DNA of 64,000 bases from Mycolicibacterium celeriflavum (GCF_010731795.1 NZ_AP022591.1:4960001-5024000), one strand, 5' to 3'. Counted from the first letter of the stretch, positions 9,281-18,278 are shown. Numbers and translations are program-made. Notes: generated from the sequence alone by a model not told the origin.

Positions 9281-10578
9281 AGGTTACCCACCTCGTTCTC
9301 CAGGTACTCGGCGAACTTGGCCCGGGCCCGCTCACGCTTGGCGGGTATCCACTCCGTCGGCCACGTGTCTGGGTTCGGTTGATAGTCGCGCAGCACCTGC
9401 TTGGCCACCGTCGCCTTGTGCACCTCGGTCGGGCCGTCGGCCAGCCCCATCACGGCGGCGCCGGTGACCATCCCGAGGAACGGCATCTCGTTGCTGACGC
9501 CGAGCGCACCGTGCACCTGCATTGCGCGCCAGGCGATGTCGTGCAGCACGGTCGGCATCACGACCTTGACGGCGGCGATATCCTTACGGACCTTCTTGTA
9601 GTCGTTGTACTTGTCGATCTCCCACGCTGTGTAGAGCACCATCAGCCGGAACTGCAGCAATTGCGCATACGAGTCGGCGATGTAGCCCTGGACGAACTGT
9701 TTCTCCGACAGTCGGCTGCCCTGAGTCTGGCGGCTCAGTGCGCGCTCGCACATCATGTCCAAGGCCTTGCGCGACAGCCCGATCGTGCGCATCGCGTGGT
9801 GGATCCGGCCGCCGCCGAGGCGAGTCTGAGCGATGACGAACGCCTGCCCCTCACCGCCGAGCAGTGCCTCGGCGGGCACTCGCACATTGTCATAGTGAAT
9901 CAACGCATGCGAGCCTTCGTCTTCTCGCTCGCCGTGCAGTCCGACGTTGCGGACGATGTTGACGCCCGGCGTGTCCGTCGGTACCAGGAACATCGACATG
10001 CCCTGATAGGCACTTACCTCGGGGTTGGTCACCACCATGACGATCAGAAACGACGCGGTCCTGGCATTGGAGGAGAAGAACTTCCAGCCGTTGATCACCC
10101 AGTCGTCACCGTCGCGCACCGCGCGGGTGGTGAACAGCGTGGGGTCGGCGCCGGCATGCGGTTCGGTCATCGAGTAGCAGGAGAAGATCTTGCCCTCGAG
10201 CAGCGGGCGTAGGTAGCGCTCCTTCTGCGCCTCGGTGCCGTAGTGGGCAAGGATCTCGGCGTTGCCGGTGTCCGGTGCCTGACAGCCGAACACGATCGGC
10301 GCCCACTGCGAGCGACCGAGAATTTCGTTGAGCAGCGCGAGCTTGAGTTGGCCGTAGCCCTGTCCGCCGAGTTCCGGGCCCAGGTGGGTGGCCCACAGTC
10401 CGCGTTTGCGCACCTCATCCTTGAGCGGGTCGATCACCTTGCGGCGGTTGGTATCCAGCGGCATGAACTGCTGATCCGGGAAGGCCAGGTCGAGCGGTTC
10501 GACCTCCTCACGGACGAACTCGTCGGCCCAGTCGAGCACATTCTGATACTCGGGGTCGGTTTCGAAATCCCAGGCCAT
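9277..10578 (-). CDS. Acyl-CoA dehydrogenase
   Basis: The product is 433 residues. ATG 10578 is supported by a GAAGGGAG site just upstream; a longer frame reading into the TetR gene is discarded. It begins MAWDFETDPEYQNVLDWADEF and has CYSMTEPHAGADPT as the middle-domain signature and LQVHGALGVSNEMPFLGM near the end. It is a close paralogue of the frameshifted gene at 52856-54152 and belongs to the larger ACAD11-like subfamily. The C-terminal coupling to a phosphotransferase strengthens that placement. Confidence 0.92.
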   Translation of the reverse strand: MAWDFETDPEYQNVLDWADEFVREEVEPLDLAFPDQQFMPLDTNRRKVIDPLKDEVRKRGLWATHLGPELGGQGYGQLKLALLNEILGRSQWAPIVFGCQAPDTGNAEILAHYGTEAQKERYLRPLLEGKIFSCYSMTEPHAGADPTLFTTRAVRDGDDWVINGWKFFSSNARTASFLIVMVVTNPEVSAYQGMSMFLVPTDTPGVNIVRNVGLHGEREDEGSHALIHYDNVRVPAEALLGGEGQAFVIAQTRLGGGRIHHAMRTIGLSRKALDMMCERALSRQTQGSRLSEKQFVQGYIADSYAQLLQFRLMVLYTAWEIDKYNDYKKVRKDIAAVKVVMPTVLHDIAWRAMQVHGALGVSNEMPFLGMVTGAAVMGLADGPTEVHKATVAKQVLRDYQPNPDTWPTEWIPAKRERARAKFAEYLENEVGNL

Positions 10579-10612
10579 GGCGTCTCCCTTCGCTTCAGGT
10601 GAACGATCTGCG

Positions 10613-11272
10613 TCAGCGTGTCGCTCTCGCGTTGAATCCGGCGACCAGGGCGGCGATGTCCTCGGTGACGACTTCGGTGAACGATCTGTCGCCGAAACTT
10701 CCTCCGGCCCAGTGCCGCACGCCCTCGCTGACGTGCATACCGGCCAGGCGGGAGAGGTGGCCGACATCGACGTGGGCGCTCAGCTTGCCGTCCTGCTGTG
10801 AGCGGGTGAACAGGTCGCCGAACATGTCGGCGTCGGCGGTGTCGTCGCCTGCCTCGCCGGCCAGGATCCGGTGCTCGTGCCGGTAGCCCTCGAGGATGGT
10901 CTCGATGATCAGTTCGCGCGGATTGCGCGCCATCGACCGTTCGAGGCTGCGCAGCGCCTCCCGAATGACGACTTCGACGTCGTAGTCGCCACGCAGCAGT
11001 GACCGGACCTTCTGTTGTGCCGCGCGCGTGGACAGCAACCCGACCTCGAAGAGGATGTCCTCTTTGGCCGGGAAGTAGAAGTAGAACAGCGCCCGCGATA
11101 CCCCCGCGGCCCGGCAGATGTCGGCGACCGTCGTCTTGGCGTACCCGTTGGTGCGCCACAGCGCCATGGCGGCCTGCACGAGCGCGCGTTTGGTCTCATG
11201 CGACCTGGCGCGTTGGTAAGACGCTCGGCGTTGACCACCGTTAACGGCCTCGGCTGCGCTGATCCCCGCCAT
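10613..11272 (-). CDS. TetR-family transcriptional regulator
   Basis: This 219-residue TetR protein has an N-terminal helix-turn-helix (ALWRTNGYAKTTVADICRAAGVSRALFYFYF split around the recognition helix) and a longer variable C-terminal domain. It is the first gene of the minus-strand operon leading to the acyl-CoA dehydrogenase, 34 bases upstream of that gene, so it probably represses its own operon. An inverted repeat lies in the divergent region to the VOC gene. The start is the first plausible ATG; a shorter start after MAGISAAEAVNGG cannot be excluded. Confidence 0.9.
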   Translation of the reverse strand: MAGISAAEAVNGGQRRASYQRARSHETKRALVQAAMALWRTNGYAKTTVADICRAAGVSRALFYFYFPAKEDILFEVGLLSTRAAQQKVRSLLRGDYDVEVVIREALRSLERSMARNPRELIIETILEGYRHEHRILAGEAGDDTADADMFGDLFTRSQQDGKLSAHVDVGHLSRLAGMHVSEGVRHWAGGSFGDRSFTEVVTEDIAALVAGFNARATR

Positions 11273-11304
11273 GACGGCACAGTAGCAGGCATATTGGGGC
11301 TTGC

Positions 11305-11331
11305 AAATAGTTGACGCGTGCCTAACTATTT
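11305..11331. promoter_or_regulatory. Inverted repeat in TetR/VOC divergent region, candidate operator
   Basis: AAATAGTT at 11305-11312 and AACTATTT at 11324-11331 form a perfect 8-bp inverted repeat with an 11-base spacer. It is AT-rich against a GC-rich background and lies 32 bases before the TetR start and 46 bases before the VOC start. The position suits control of both divergent genes by the TetR protein. Confidence 0.55.
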
Positions 11332-11377
11332 ATCACGGGCCTCATCCGGCGCCGGGTGAACAGCGGAAGGACTTCAG

Positions 11378-11827
11378 ATGCCGAATTCACTGCACCACGT
11401 CGTCATGCGAAGCCATTCTGCGCAGACCCTCACCGCATTCCTGACCGACGTTGTCGGAATGACGGTCCAGTTCCAGATGCACGTACCGGGTGAGGTGCTC
11501 GAGAAGACGCTCGGATGGCCGCCGTCCGACGGCGCCGGCGTGACAATGCTGGGCGGTGGTGACGCTGGCTTACTCGAAGTCCTCGACGTGCCTGAGCACC
11601 TACGTGCGCTGGTGCCCGAAGGGCTTGCGGCCCTTTCCTTCATGACCGACGACTTCGATCGCACCCGCGAGAAGGCCAGCGCTTTCACCAGCGACGTGAC
11701 GATGCTCGACACCGGCGTGCCGGGCGTCGACCTGTTCTTCTGCACCATGGGCGGCGTGCCCATGGAGTTCATGGGCGCTTATGCGCCAGAGGCGAATTCG
11801 GCGCACAACGACGCGACGAACTCCTGA
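11378..11827 (+). CDS. VOC-superfamily protein (glyoxalase/dioxygenase fold)
   Basis: This 149-residue single-domain protein begins with the typical betaalphabetabetabeta element MPNSLHHVVMRSHSAQTLTAFLTDVVGM and ends with FFCTMGGVPMEFMGAY. His6 or His7 and the Glu in MEFMG are candidate metal ligands, but the pattern is too weak to name a reaction. It is transcribed divergently from the TetR operon and its 3' end overlaps the convergent F420-type gene by 49 bases. Vicinal-oxygen-chelate enzymes include isomerases, lyases and dioxygenases. Confidence 0.78.
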   Translation: MPNSLHHVVMRSHSAQTLTAFLTDVVGMTVQFQMHVPGEVLEKTLGWPPSDGAGVTMLGGGDAGLLEVLDVPEHLRALVPEGLAALSFMTDDFDRTREKASAFTSDVTMLDTGVPGVDLFFCTMGGVPMEFMGAYAPEANSAHNDATNS

Positions 11828-12747
11828 GTGCGCTGGCGAGACGCTTTTCGCTCCTCAGGCGTCGCGCCCAGCGGAACGATCCGGGCCGCAAGGTCGGTGA
11901 CGCCGGCGTCGCGATAGCGGCGCAACCGGGCCGCGATCGTCGCTTCGTCGCCAGCGGCCATGGTGTCGCCGACATCCTCGGCGTCGCCGTGTTCAAGCAG
12001 GCGGACGTAGTTGGGGGAGAAGTCGGCGTGTCCGAGCACCTCGCTGGCATACGCGCGCGCGTCCTGGAGCTGGCTCGCTGAGCACAGCGCAACAGGAACG
12101 CCTGCCACGACGCGTATTCCGGTACGGCCGGCTTCTGCAGCCGCCTTGGTGATGGTTGGCACGACGTAGTCTCCGATCGCACGCTCGTCGGCCATCCACA
12201 GAATCGTGCCGCCGGTGCGCTTTCCGGCGATGCGCAGCATGGTGGGACCGAGCGCAGCCACCAGCACCGGCATCTCGAACGCATCGCTGACATCGATCGG
12301 GCTGTGCACGCGGTACGAGTCGCTGTCGATGGCCACCGCGCCGGGTCCGGCGAAGGCGGCGGCGAGCACGTCGAGGTAGTCGCGCACGAGTCGCGCGGGA
12401 CGGTCGTAGGGCAGGCCGAGTTGGTCGGTGATGATCCAATGGTGCGACGGGCCGACGCCCAGCGTGAAGCGACCGTCGCACGCGATCTGGGTGGTCAGCG
12501 CCTGCTGGGCCATGATGAGCGGATGGCGGGTCTGGATGGGCACCACCGCGGTACCGATCTCGATGCGGTCGGTGACCTGGCCGAGCAGCGCCACCGCCGT
12601 CATCGCGTCGAGGTAGCCGGGCACCTGCGGCATCCAGAACGACGCGAAACCCTGGCTCTCGGCCGCTTTTCCGTCGTCGAGCAAACCGGTCAGCCGCTCC
12701 CTGCGCGTGCGTTCCTTGTCGGACCCGACCATCAACCCGATGCGCAT
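11779..12747 (-). CDS. LLM-class F420-dependent oxidoreductase
   Basis: This 322-residue luciferase-like monooxygenase-fold protein begins MRIGLMVGSDKERTRRERL and contains ITDQLGLPYDRPARLVRDYLDVL. The segment FTLGVGPSHHWI fits the mycobacterial F420-binding subgroup. Likely activity is F420H2-dependent reduction or oxidation of an unknown substrate. It is the last gene of a three-gene minus-strand operon behind an epimerase-like protein and an unknown protein. No FMN-partner reductase lies nearby. Confidence 0.88.
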   Translation of the reverse strand: MRIGLMVGSDKERTRRERLTGLLDDGKAAESQGFASFWMPQVPGYLDAMTAVALLGQVTDRIEIGTAVVPIQTRHPLIMAQQALTTQIACDGRFTLGVGPSHHWIITDQLGLPYDRPARLVRDYLDVLAAAFAGPGAVAIDSDSYRVHSPIDVSDAFEMPVLVAALGPTMLRIAGKRTGGTILWMADERAIGDYVVPTITKAAAEAGRTGIRVVAGVPVALCSASQLQDARAYASEVLGHADFSPNYVRLLEHGDAEDVGDTMAAGDEATIAARLRRYRDAGVTDLAARIVPLGATPEERKASRQRTQEFVASLCAEFASGA

Positions 12748-12759
12748 TCAAACCTCCGG

Positions 12760-13503
12760 TCACGGCACATATCGGTCCCATTCGTGTGGCACAACGGGAT
12801 GGAACGGCGCGGCGAACAGTGGTTCGACACCGTCGTCGTTCCACCGCTTGTCGAGCACCGGTCGCAGCCTCTCGGCAGCCACGACGGGGTCGTCGTCGAG
12901 AAAACAGTACGAGATCATCTGGCCTGCAGGCGCACTGGCCAACCGCGCGTCGACGGACAGCGAGGTCGCCGACCACACCCCGGCGACACCGTCGACGTCG
13001 ACGAGATTCGTCGGTGCCGAAGCGGCCGATTCCAACAGCAGGTACGCGCCGCGCACCGGCCACCATGGCAGGACGTCGGCGCCGACCTTGATGCGCGGCG
13101 CCGCGGCCTTGCGCCCGACGTCGTAGACGCCGCGTTCGACCGGTGGCAGCAGCGGCAGCTTGCGGCCCGCGTCACCGAGTGCCTTCGACAGGGCCAGAAA
13201 CGGTTTCATGCTTCCGGGATCGGTGAAGAAGTACGTCATTACGTGGTCGATCTCGTCGTAAGGGCCGTGGCTGTACGCCCGCGCCGAGCGGCACTCCGGC
13301 GTGGACACCAGCCGCAGAGACGCCCGCACCTGTGCGAGCCTGTGCTGCTCCGGTCGGTGGTCGAGGGTGTGCCAGCGCAGGTAATCGGCGTCGGCACCGT
13401 CGGGATGGCGCCTCGCCATCGACACGAACAACGTGGTGACGTCCCCGCGGCCTTCGGCGAGGACATCGGGCACCTCGTCGGACGGTGTGCCGGGTAACTG
13501 CAT
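12760..13503 (-). CDS. Conserved hypothetical protein, possible dimeric alpha-beta barrel
   Basis: The 247-residue product is not confidently recognised. The N-terminal half has a pattern seen in EthD/dimeric alpha-beta-barrel proteins (TTLFVSMARRHPDGADADYLRWHTLDHRPEQH, then RAYSHGPYDEIDHVMTYFF). The second half repeats a similar layout (SYCFLDDDPVVAAERLRPVLDKRW). It lies between an epimerase-like gene and an F420-type gene with 12-base gaps on both sides. A role with those enzymes is likely; the reaction is unknown. Confidence 0.7.
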   Translation of the reverse strand: MQLPGTPSDEVPDVLAEGRGDVTTLFVSMARRHPDGADADYLRWHTLDHRPEQHRLAQVRASLRLVSTPECRSARAYSHGPYDEIDHVMTYFFTDPGSMKPFLALSKALGDAGRKLPLLPPVERGVYDVGRKAAAPRIKVGADVLPWWPVRGAYLLLESAASAPTNLVDVDGVAGVWSATSLSVDARLASAPAGQMISYCFLDDDPVVAAERLRPVLDKRWNDDGVEPLFAAPFHPVVPHEWDRYVP

Positions 13504-13515
13504 CGGCTGTTCCCT

Positions 13516-14436
13516 TCAGCTGGTGGCCGGAGGTAGGAGTTCCGGACGTCGCGCCTCGATCATCCGCCGGAAGCCTTCGCGCCAAGGCACTTTGGTCGAT
13601 CCCAGCACTTCGTGCATGTAGGTGACGTCGGGCCACAGCGGGGTGTGCGCCTCGGGGGTGTAGTCGAACCTCGGCTCGACGCCTACCAGTTCGCCCATAT
13701 ATGCGCAGTACTCCTCGACGCTGACGGTCTCGCTGCCGGCCCAGTTGACCACGATCGGCGGGGTATCGGCGACCTCCATGGCCCGGACGCCCAGCTCGAT
13801 GTAATCGTCCTCGTAGATCGGGTTGTAGTTGTTCGGCTTGTCGGGGTACAGCCGAATCGGCTTGCCCGCCAACATCATTTCCAGCCGGTCGGCCGGGGCG
13901 CCGCCCTCGGGTCCGTAGGTGGAGCAGATGCGGATGATGGTCAGCGGTATGCCGTACTGTTTGGCGATCCACGTGCACACCGCTTCTGCGGCGATCTTGG
14001 AGAAGCTGTAGTTCGCGCGCAGCGGTACGCCCGGAGGGTCCGATTCCCGTAGCGGACGCTGCCCCTGATAGCCGTAGACGGAACCGGTCGAACAGAAGAC
14101 GAAGCCCTTCGCGGCGCGACAGTGATACAGCAGATCCCCGGACTTCTGCGCGTTTGTGTCGACGCATCGTCCCCAGTCGCCCTGGCCCGTGTCGACCGCG
14201 GCGTGAAAGACGTAGGTGAAGTCATCGGGCAGTGCGGAGAAGTCTCCGGTGCTCATATCGAGTGCGACCGGGGTGATGCCGGCCGCGGTCAGCTTCTCGC
14301 GGTCGACCGGATTCCGCAGCCGGGCCGCGCCCCACACCTCGTTGCGCGGCGCGAGAGCGCGCGCGATGGGAAATGCGATCTTGCCGGTCGCGCCGGTGAT
14401 GAGGATCTTCTCTGCGTCGAGCATCCCCTCAGTCAT
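13516..14436 (-). CDS. NAD-dependent epimerase/dehydratase family protein
   Basis: This 306-residue extended-SDR protein starts at ATG 14436; an upstream extension of the frame crosses the divergent promoter and is rejected. It has a Rossmann loop TGATGKIAFPIA, STGSVYG and the catalytic YSFSK. The third glycine of GxxGxxG is replaced by Ala. It opens a three-gene minus-strand operon and is divergent from the acyl-CoA dehydrogenase at 14482. It could equally be a 3-beta-hydroxysteroid-type or cinnamyl-type dehydrogenase; the family does not fix the substrate. Confidence 0.87.
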   Translation of the reverse strand: MTEGMLDAEKILITGATGKIAFPIARALAPRNEVWGAARLRNPVDREKLTAAGITPVALDMSTGDFSALPDDFTYVFHAAVDTGQGDWGRCVDTNAQKSGDLLYHCRAAKGFVFCSTGSVYGYQGQRPLRESDPPGVPLRANYSFSKIAAEAVCTWIAKQYGIPLTIIRICSTYGPEGGAPADRLEMMLAGKPIRLYPDKPNNYNPIYEDDYIELGVRAMEVADTPPIVVNWAGSETVSVEEYCAYMGELVGVEPRFDYTPEAHTPLWPDVTYMHEVLGSTKVPWREGFRRMIEARRPELLPPATS

Positions 14437-14452
14437 AGCGCACCGGACCGCA

Positions 14453-14470
14453 AATGTTAAGTACTTGATA
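14453..14470 (+). promoter_or_regulatory. CAAGTACTTG-type operator plus leaderless-type promoter
   Basis: AATGTTAAGTACTTGATA lies in the 45-base divergent region. It shares its last 12 bases exactly with the site at 28601-28618, and 15 of 18 bases overall. A -10-like TATCCT at 14469-14474 lies seven bases before the GTG at 14482, which suggests a leaderless transcript. The motif overlaps this -10, a repressor geometry. Confidence 0.55.
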
Positions 14471-14481
14471 TCCTCGGTTGC

Positions 14482-15660
14482 GTGCAGCTCACGTTCGACG
14501 CCGACGTCGAAGCCTTCCGCGCAGAGTTCATCGCGTTCCTCGACGAGCACCTGCCCGCCGAGTCAGAGGCGGCCGCCGAACGGTCGCGGTCGACGTCGCA
14601 CGTCCCGGCGTGGGCCCGCCAGTGGCAGCAGGTGCAGTTCGACCACGGCTGGCTGCTGCCGGGGAACCCACCGGAGTTCGGCGGTCGTAACGCGGACATC
14701 CTGCAGCAGTTCGTCCATCGCGAGGAACTGTCGCGGCGGCGGATCTATCACGCGTTCAACCCGCAGGGCGTCGGGATCATCGCCGCGTCGCTGCTGTCGT
14801 TCGGCACCGACGAACAGAAGCGGCGGTGGGCGGTGCCGATCTTGCGCGCGGAGATGACCGCGTCACTGGGCATGAGCGAACCGGGAGCGGGCTCCGACCT
14901 GGCAGGTTTGAGCACCCGCGCGACGGTCGACGACGACGGCTTTGTCGTCAACGGTCAGAAGGTGTGGACGTCGGGCGCCCACGACGCCGACGTCATCCTC
15001 GCGTTCGTGCGCACCGATCCTGATGCGCCGAAGCACAAGGGAATCAGCGCCCTGCTCATTCCCACCGACACCCCAGGCGTGACGTGTCGACCGTTCGCGT
15101 CGGTGCACGACCGCGACGGTCTCGACTTCAACGAGGTGTTCTTCACCGACGTGCGGGTGCCGGCCGAGAACCTGGTCGGCCCGCTGCACGAGGGGTGGCG
15201 CGTCGCCAACGGGTCACTTGGGCATGAGCGCACGATGATGTGGATGTCGTTCGCCAACCGGCTGAGTCAGCTCCTCGAGGACTTCAGGCCCGTCGGCGCG
15301 GTGAACCGCGACCGGTACGCCACCATCGCGATGGACTATCAGGCGCTGCGGTTGCTCGGGTCCAAGGCGCTGGGGCAGGCCGCGCGCGGCGAGCGCGACA
15401 TCCCCGCCGTCTCGGTGCTCAAGGTGCTCGGTTCGGAGGCTGAGCAGAACGCGATGAGGCACGCTCTCGAGGCGGCGGGCGCAGACGGGTTGACCGATCC
15501 GGCGCTGACCGCACCGTATAACCCTTACGCGCCCGATCTTTTCACCGCCAGTTGGTTCGCGCGATACGTCAGCACGTACGCGGGCACGATCGCCGGCGGT
15601 ACGTCGGAGATCCAGCGCAACATCATCGCCCAACGGGTCCTCGGTCTGCCGACGCGCTGA
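14482..15660 (+). CDS. Acyl-CoA dehydrogenase
   Basis: This 392-residue enzyme begins at GTG 14482 with MQLTFDADVEAFRAEFIAF and ends YAGTIAGGTSEIQRNIIAQ. The middle-domain signature is GMSEPGAGSDLAG. It is a close paralogue of the gene at 50882, which has the same start and tail and almost the same length. There, the paralogue is paired with a shorter acyl-CoA dehydrogenase; here no partner is adjacent. The resemblance to mycobacterial heterotetrameric FadE subunits used for bulky ring or side-chain CoA esters is an inference. Confidence 0.92.
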   Translation: MQLTFDADVEAFRAEFIAFLDEHLPAESEAAAERSRSTSHVPAWARQWQQVQFDHGWLLPGNPPEFGGRNADILQQFVHREELSRRRIYHAFNPQGVGIIAASLLSFGTDEQKRRWAVPILRAEMTASLGMSEPGAGSDLAGLSTRATVDDDGFVVNGQKVWTSGAHDADVILAFVRTDPDAPKHKGISALLIPTDTPGVTCRPFASVHDRDGLDFNEVFFTDVRVPAENLVGPLHEGWRVANGSLGHERTMMWMSFANRLSQLLEDFRPVGAVNRDRYATIAMDYQALRLLGSKALGQAARGERDIPAVSVLKVLGSEAEQNAMRHALEAAGADGLTDPALTAPYNPYAPDLFTASWFARYVSTYAGTIAGGTSEIQRNIIAQRVLGLPTR

Positions 15661-15691
15661 CGTCTGTCTTGCGCGGGTCCATCGTGAAAGG

Positions 15692-16447
15692 ATGTCGACT
15701 GTGACTGTGGTTCTGGTGCATGGCAATCCGGAGACCGACGGGGTGTGGGGGCCGCTTGTCGACGCCCTTGGCCGCGCGGATGTGGTGCGATTGTCGCCAC
15801 CGGGATTCGGTGCCCCGCTGCCCAGCGGCTTCTCGGCGACCTTTGTCGCCTACCGCGACTGGTTGGTCGACGAGCTGCAAAGAATCGAGGGACCGGTCGA
15901 CCTCGTCGGACACGACTGGGGCGGCTGTCATGTGGTGAACGCCGTGATGCATCAACCCGATCTCGTCCGTAGCTGGGCCAGCGACACCGTCGGCTTGTTC
16001 GACCCGGAATACGTATGGCATGACATGGCTCAGGTGTTCCAGACTCCGGAGGCCGGCGAGCAGGTGGTCGAGGCGATGATTGGGTCTTCGGTGCAGGACC
16101 GGGCACAACAACTGACCGATTTCGGCATACCCGCCGACGTCGCGAATTCGTTTGCCGCAGCGCAAGGTCCGGAGATGGCCGAGGCGATCCTGGCGTTATA
16201 CCGCTCGGCACGTCAACCGGCGCTGGCAGATGCGGGACGGTCACTCGAGAACGCTGCCGCCCGTCCAGGACTGTCGATAGTGGCCACCGAGGACCCCTAC
16301 GTCGGATCCGAGGAGATGCGGCGCCGGGCGGCCGATCGAGCCGGCGCCCGGACCGAGGTGCTCGACGGGCTGGGACATTGGTGGATGGTGGAGGACCCGG
16401 CGCGCGGCGCCGACGCGCTCAGTCGGTTCTGGGACTCGGTGGACTAG
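15692..16447 (+). CDS. Alpha/beta hydrolase, epoxide hydrolase/dehalogenase-like
   Basis: This 251-residue alpha/beta hydrolase has an oxyanion segment LVHGNPETDGVWGP, the nucleophile elbow GHDWGG with Asp75 instead of Ser, and a late His in GLGHWWMVEDP. An Asp nucleophile with an HGNP motif is typical of epoxide hydrolases and haloalkane dehalogenases, not esterases. A GAAAGG site precedes ATG 15692. It lies 31 bases after the acyl-CoA dehydrogenase and may be cotranscribed. Confidence 0.87.
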   Translation: MSTVTVVLVHGNPETDGVWGPLVDALGRADVVRLSPPGFGAPLPSGFSATFVAYRDWLVDELQRIEGPVDLVGHDWGGCHVVNAVMHQPDLVRSWASDTVGLFDPEYVWHDMAQVFQTPEAGEQVVEAMIGSSVQDRAQQLTDFGIPADVANSFAAAQGPEMAEAILALYRSARQPALADAGRSLENAAARPGLSIVATEDPYVGSEEMRRRAADRAGARTEVLDGLGHWWMVEDPARGADALSRFWDSVD

Positions 16448-16485
16448 CGGCCTTGCCGCGCACCGCGAGTCACAGCCATCCACGG

Positions 16486-16518
16486 TTTGCAGACGCGTTC
16501 TCGGACTTTCCCTGCAAA
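16486..16518. terminator. Inverted repeat between convergent genes, possible terminator
   Basis: TTTGCAG at 16486-16492 and CTGCAAA at 16512-16518 are perfect 7-bp arms with a 19-base loop, located between the hydrolase stop and the convergent VWA gene stop. There is no U-tract and the loop is long, so efficiency is doubtful. Confidence 0.35.
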
Positions 16519-16568
16519 ACGTTGATCGGTGTGACGTGTGGGTGTGCCGGCGGCCCGAGAGCTTCGAT

Positions 16569-18278
16569 CTATACCCGCGCGGGTTTCGGCGCGGCGAGTT
16601 CGGCGAGCGCGGACATGAACAACTCGTCCATCTGCGGGCTCAGCTCGGCCAGAGTCGAGGCGCTGGCGAAGCTGGCGGAACCGAATACGCGCTCGAGCAC
16701 ATCGGTTTCGGTGGAGGTGCCGAGGGACAGGCACAGGCAGGCAACACCGTCGGTGCGGAGCTCTTCGAGGGCCTTGTGGGCGTCGGCTTCCGCGTAGCGA
16801 CCTTCGTAACCGTCATCGTAGGGAAAGCCGTCCGAGAGCACGAGCAGCAACCGGTTCGGTGTGCCGGCTTCGTTCTTGAGAACCTCGCCCGCACCGCGGA
16901 TTCCAGCGCCGAGGCGGGTGTAGCTCGCAGGTTCGAGCTGGTTGAGACGGGCTCGACCGACGGCGTTGAAATTCTGGTCGAACGTCTTGATGGCGGGCAG
17001 ATGCACGGCGTGTCGACCCTGCGAACGGAATGCATAGACGGCGACGCGGTCACCGAGTTCTTCGAGGGTGACGGCCAGGGTGGCGGCCGCTCGTCGCTGA
17101 TGGTCGTGCACCGCGAGGCCGTCCGGATCGGCGTCGACGGCGGACCCGGAGGCGTCGATCAGTATGAGCACGCCGAGGTTGCGAGCGAGTTTGCGGCGCT
17201 CCAGGTAGACGTGCTCGGGTGCGGAGAAGCCGGATTGCAGGTCGACGAAAAGGTCGATGAGCGCTTCGATGTCGAGGTCGTCTCCATCGGCGCGGCCGCG
17301 CAGGACCTTCGGGCCGAGTCCGACGCGGGCCAGGCGGCGCCGCAGCACGTCGTCGTGCGCGACCCCGGCATCGGAGACGTCGGCGGCGGCGGTCAGTGGA
17401 AAGTCGATGACGCGGCACCAGTCAGGCTTGTAGCGGTCGTTGAAGACGTCCCACTCCGGATACAGCGCGCCGCCCACTCCTAACGCAGCACCGGGCTTGC
17501 CGTCGTCGGTGAATTGGATCTGGGTGGGCAGCGGTCGGGCATTCGGCCCGATGTTCTGCACCCGCCGGACGGAGCGAACCGTCATCTCGGCGCCCGCGGC
17601 ACCCTCGCCTTCGGAACGCTTACCGCCGAACACCTTGCGGAAGTAGTCCGACACCGACTGATTGTTGAACAGCGGACTCTGAAACAGTTTGAGGATCTTG
17701 CTTTCTGTGGACTTTCCGCCGTCATCGTCATCGTCTTCCTCCTCGTCTTCCGATTCGGGCATGTCGATGGGGTCGAACTGCAATTTGAGGTCTTTGTTGG
17801 TGGCCTCCCCGCCCGGTCCAGCGCCCGACGCCAGCAGCCGCGACGGTTTGATGACACCGAACCACTCCGGTGGGTCGGCAACTTCGGCGCGGCTCTTGGC
17901 CACTTCGAGTGACTCGTCGGCGGTCGCGGTGCCGGGCTCGCCGTCCAGGAGGAGCGCAGCATCGATCGGAATCTGTCGGGCGAGGTCGGCGAGCACCCGG
18001 TGACCTTCGAGTGCCAGGTAGCGGCGTGCCATCGTGGCCCGCGCCCGCAATCCCTTCACCAGTCGCGGATCGAGGCTGCCCGCGCCGAGAAGTGCTGCCT
18101 GAACCAGCATCTCGCGGCGCTGCTGTTCGAGCGAAGCGCCGGCCGAGACGAAGACGAACTGACCGTTGGTGTGTGCGGGCTGACCCGGTGGTGCCTCGGT
18201 GACGTCAACCGACCGGCCGGCGATATAGGTGGCGAGGAATCGGAACCGGTCAGGGTGGGAATCGGCAGCGTCGGTCAC
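16569..18278 (-). CDS. VWA-domain protein, NorD/CoxE-like partner of MoxR ATPase
   Basis: The product is 569 residues; GTG 18278 overlaps the MoxR stop. The C-terminal third is a von Willebrand A domain with the MIDAS motif DASGS at 375-379 (LILIDASGSA), followed by VLSDGFPYDDGYEG. The middle contains a very acidic stretch at about 174-188 and a linker. NorD/CbbO-type proteins work with NorQ/CbbQ AAA+ ATPases to remodel or load metal into oxidases, Rubisco or similar enzymes. Here the operon partner upstream is an AveC-family membrane protein. The client is therefore probably that protein or a nearby oxygenase (inference). Confidence 0.87.
   Translation of the reverse strand: MTDAADSHPDRFRFLATYIAGRSVDVTEAPPGQPAHTNGQFVFVSAGASLEQQRREMLVQAALLGAGSLDPRLVKGLRARATMARRYLALEGHRVLADLARQIPIDAALLLDGEPGTATADESLEVAKSRAEVADPPEWFGVIKPSRLLASGAGPGGEATNKDLKLQFDPIDMPESEDEEEDDDDDGGKSTESKILKLFQSPLFNNQSVSDYFRKVFGGKRSEGEGAAGAEMTVRSVRRVQNIGPNARPLPTQIQFTDDGKPGAALGVGGALYPEWDVFNDRYKPDWCRVIDFPLTAAADVSDAGVAHDDVLRRRLARVGLGPKVLRGRADGDDLDIEALIDLFVDLQSGFSAPEHVYLERRKLARNLGVLILIDASGSAVDADPDGLAVHDHQRRAAATLAVTLEELGDRVAVYAFRSQGRHAVHLPAIKTFDQNFNAVGRARLNQLEPASYTRLGAGIRGAGEVLKNEAGTPNRLLLVLSDGFPYDDGYEGRYAEADAHKALEELRTDGVACLCLSLGTSTETDVLERVFGSASFASASTLAELSPQMDELFMSALAELAAPKPARV

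Noticed and set aside
8138..9382. A 414-codon open frame opposite the phosphotransferase gene
   Set aside because: It is antisense to a gene with clear kinase motifs, is Arg/His-rich and has no recognisable domain. This is a normal high-GC shadow.
12304..13497. A 397-codon open frame opposite the F420-type and unknown genes
   Set aside because: It spans the boundary of two genes on the other strand and has shadow-type composition.
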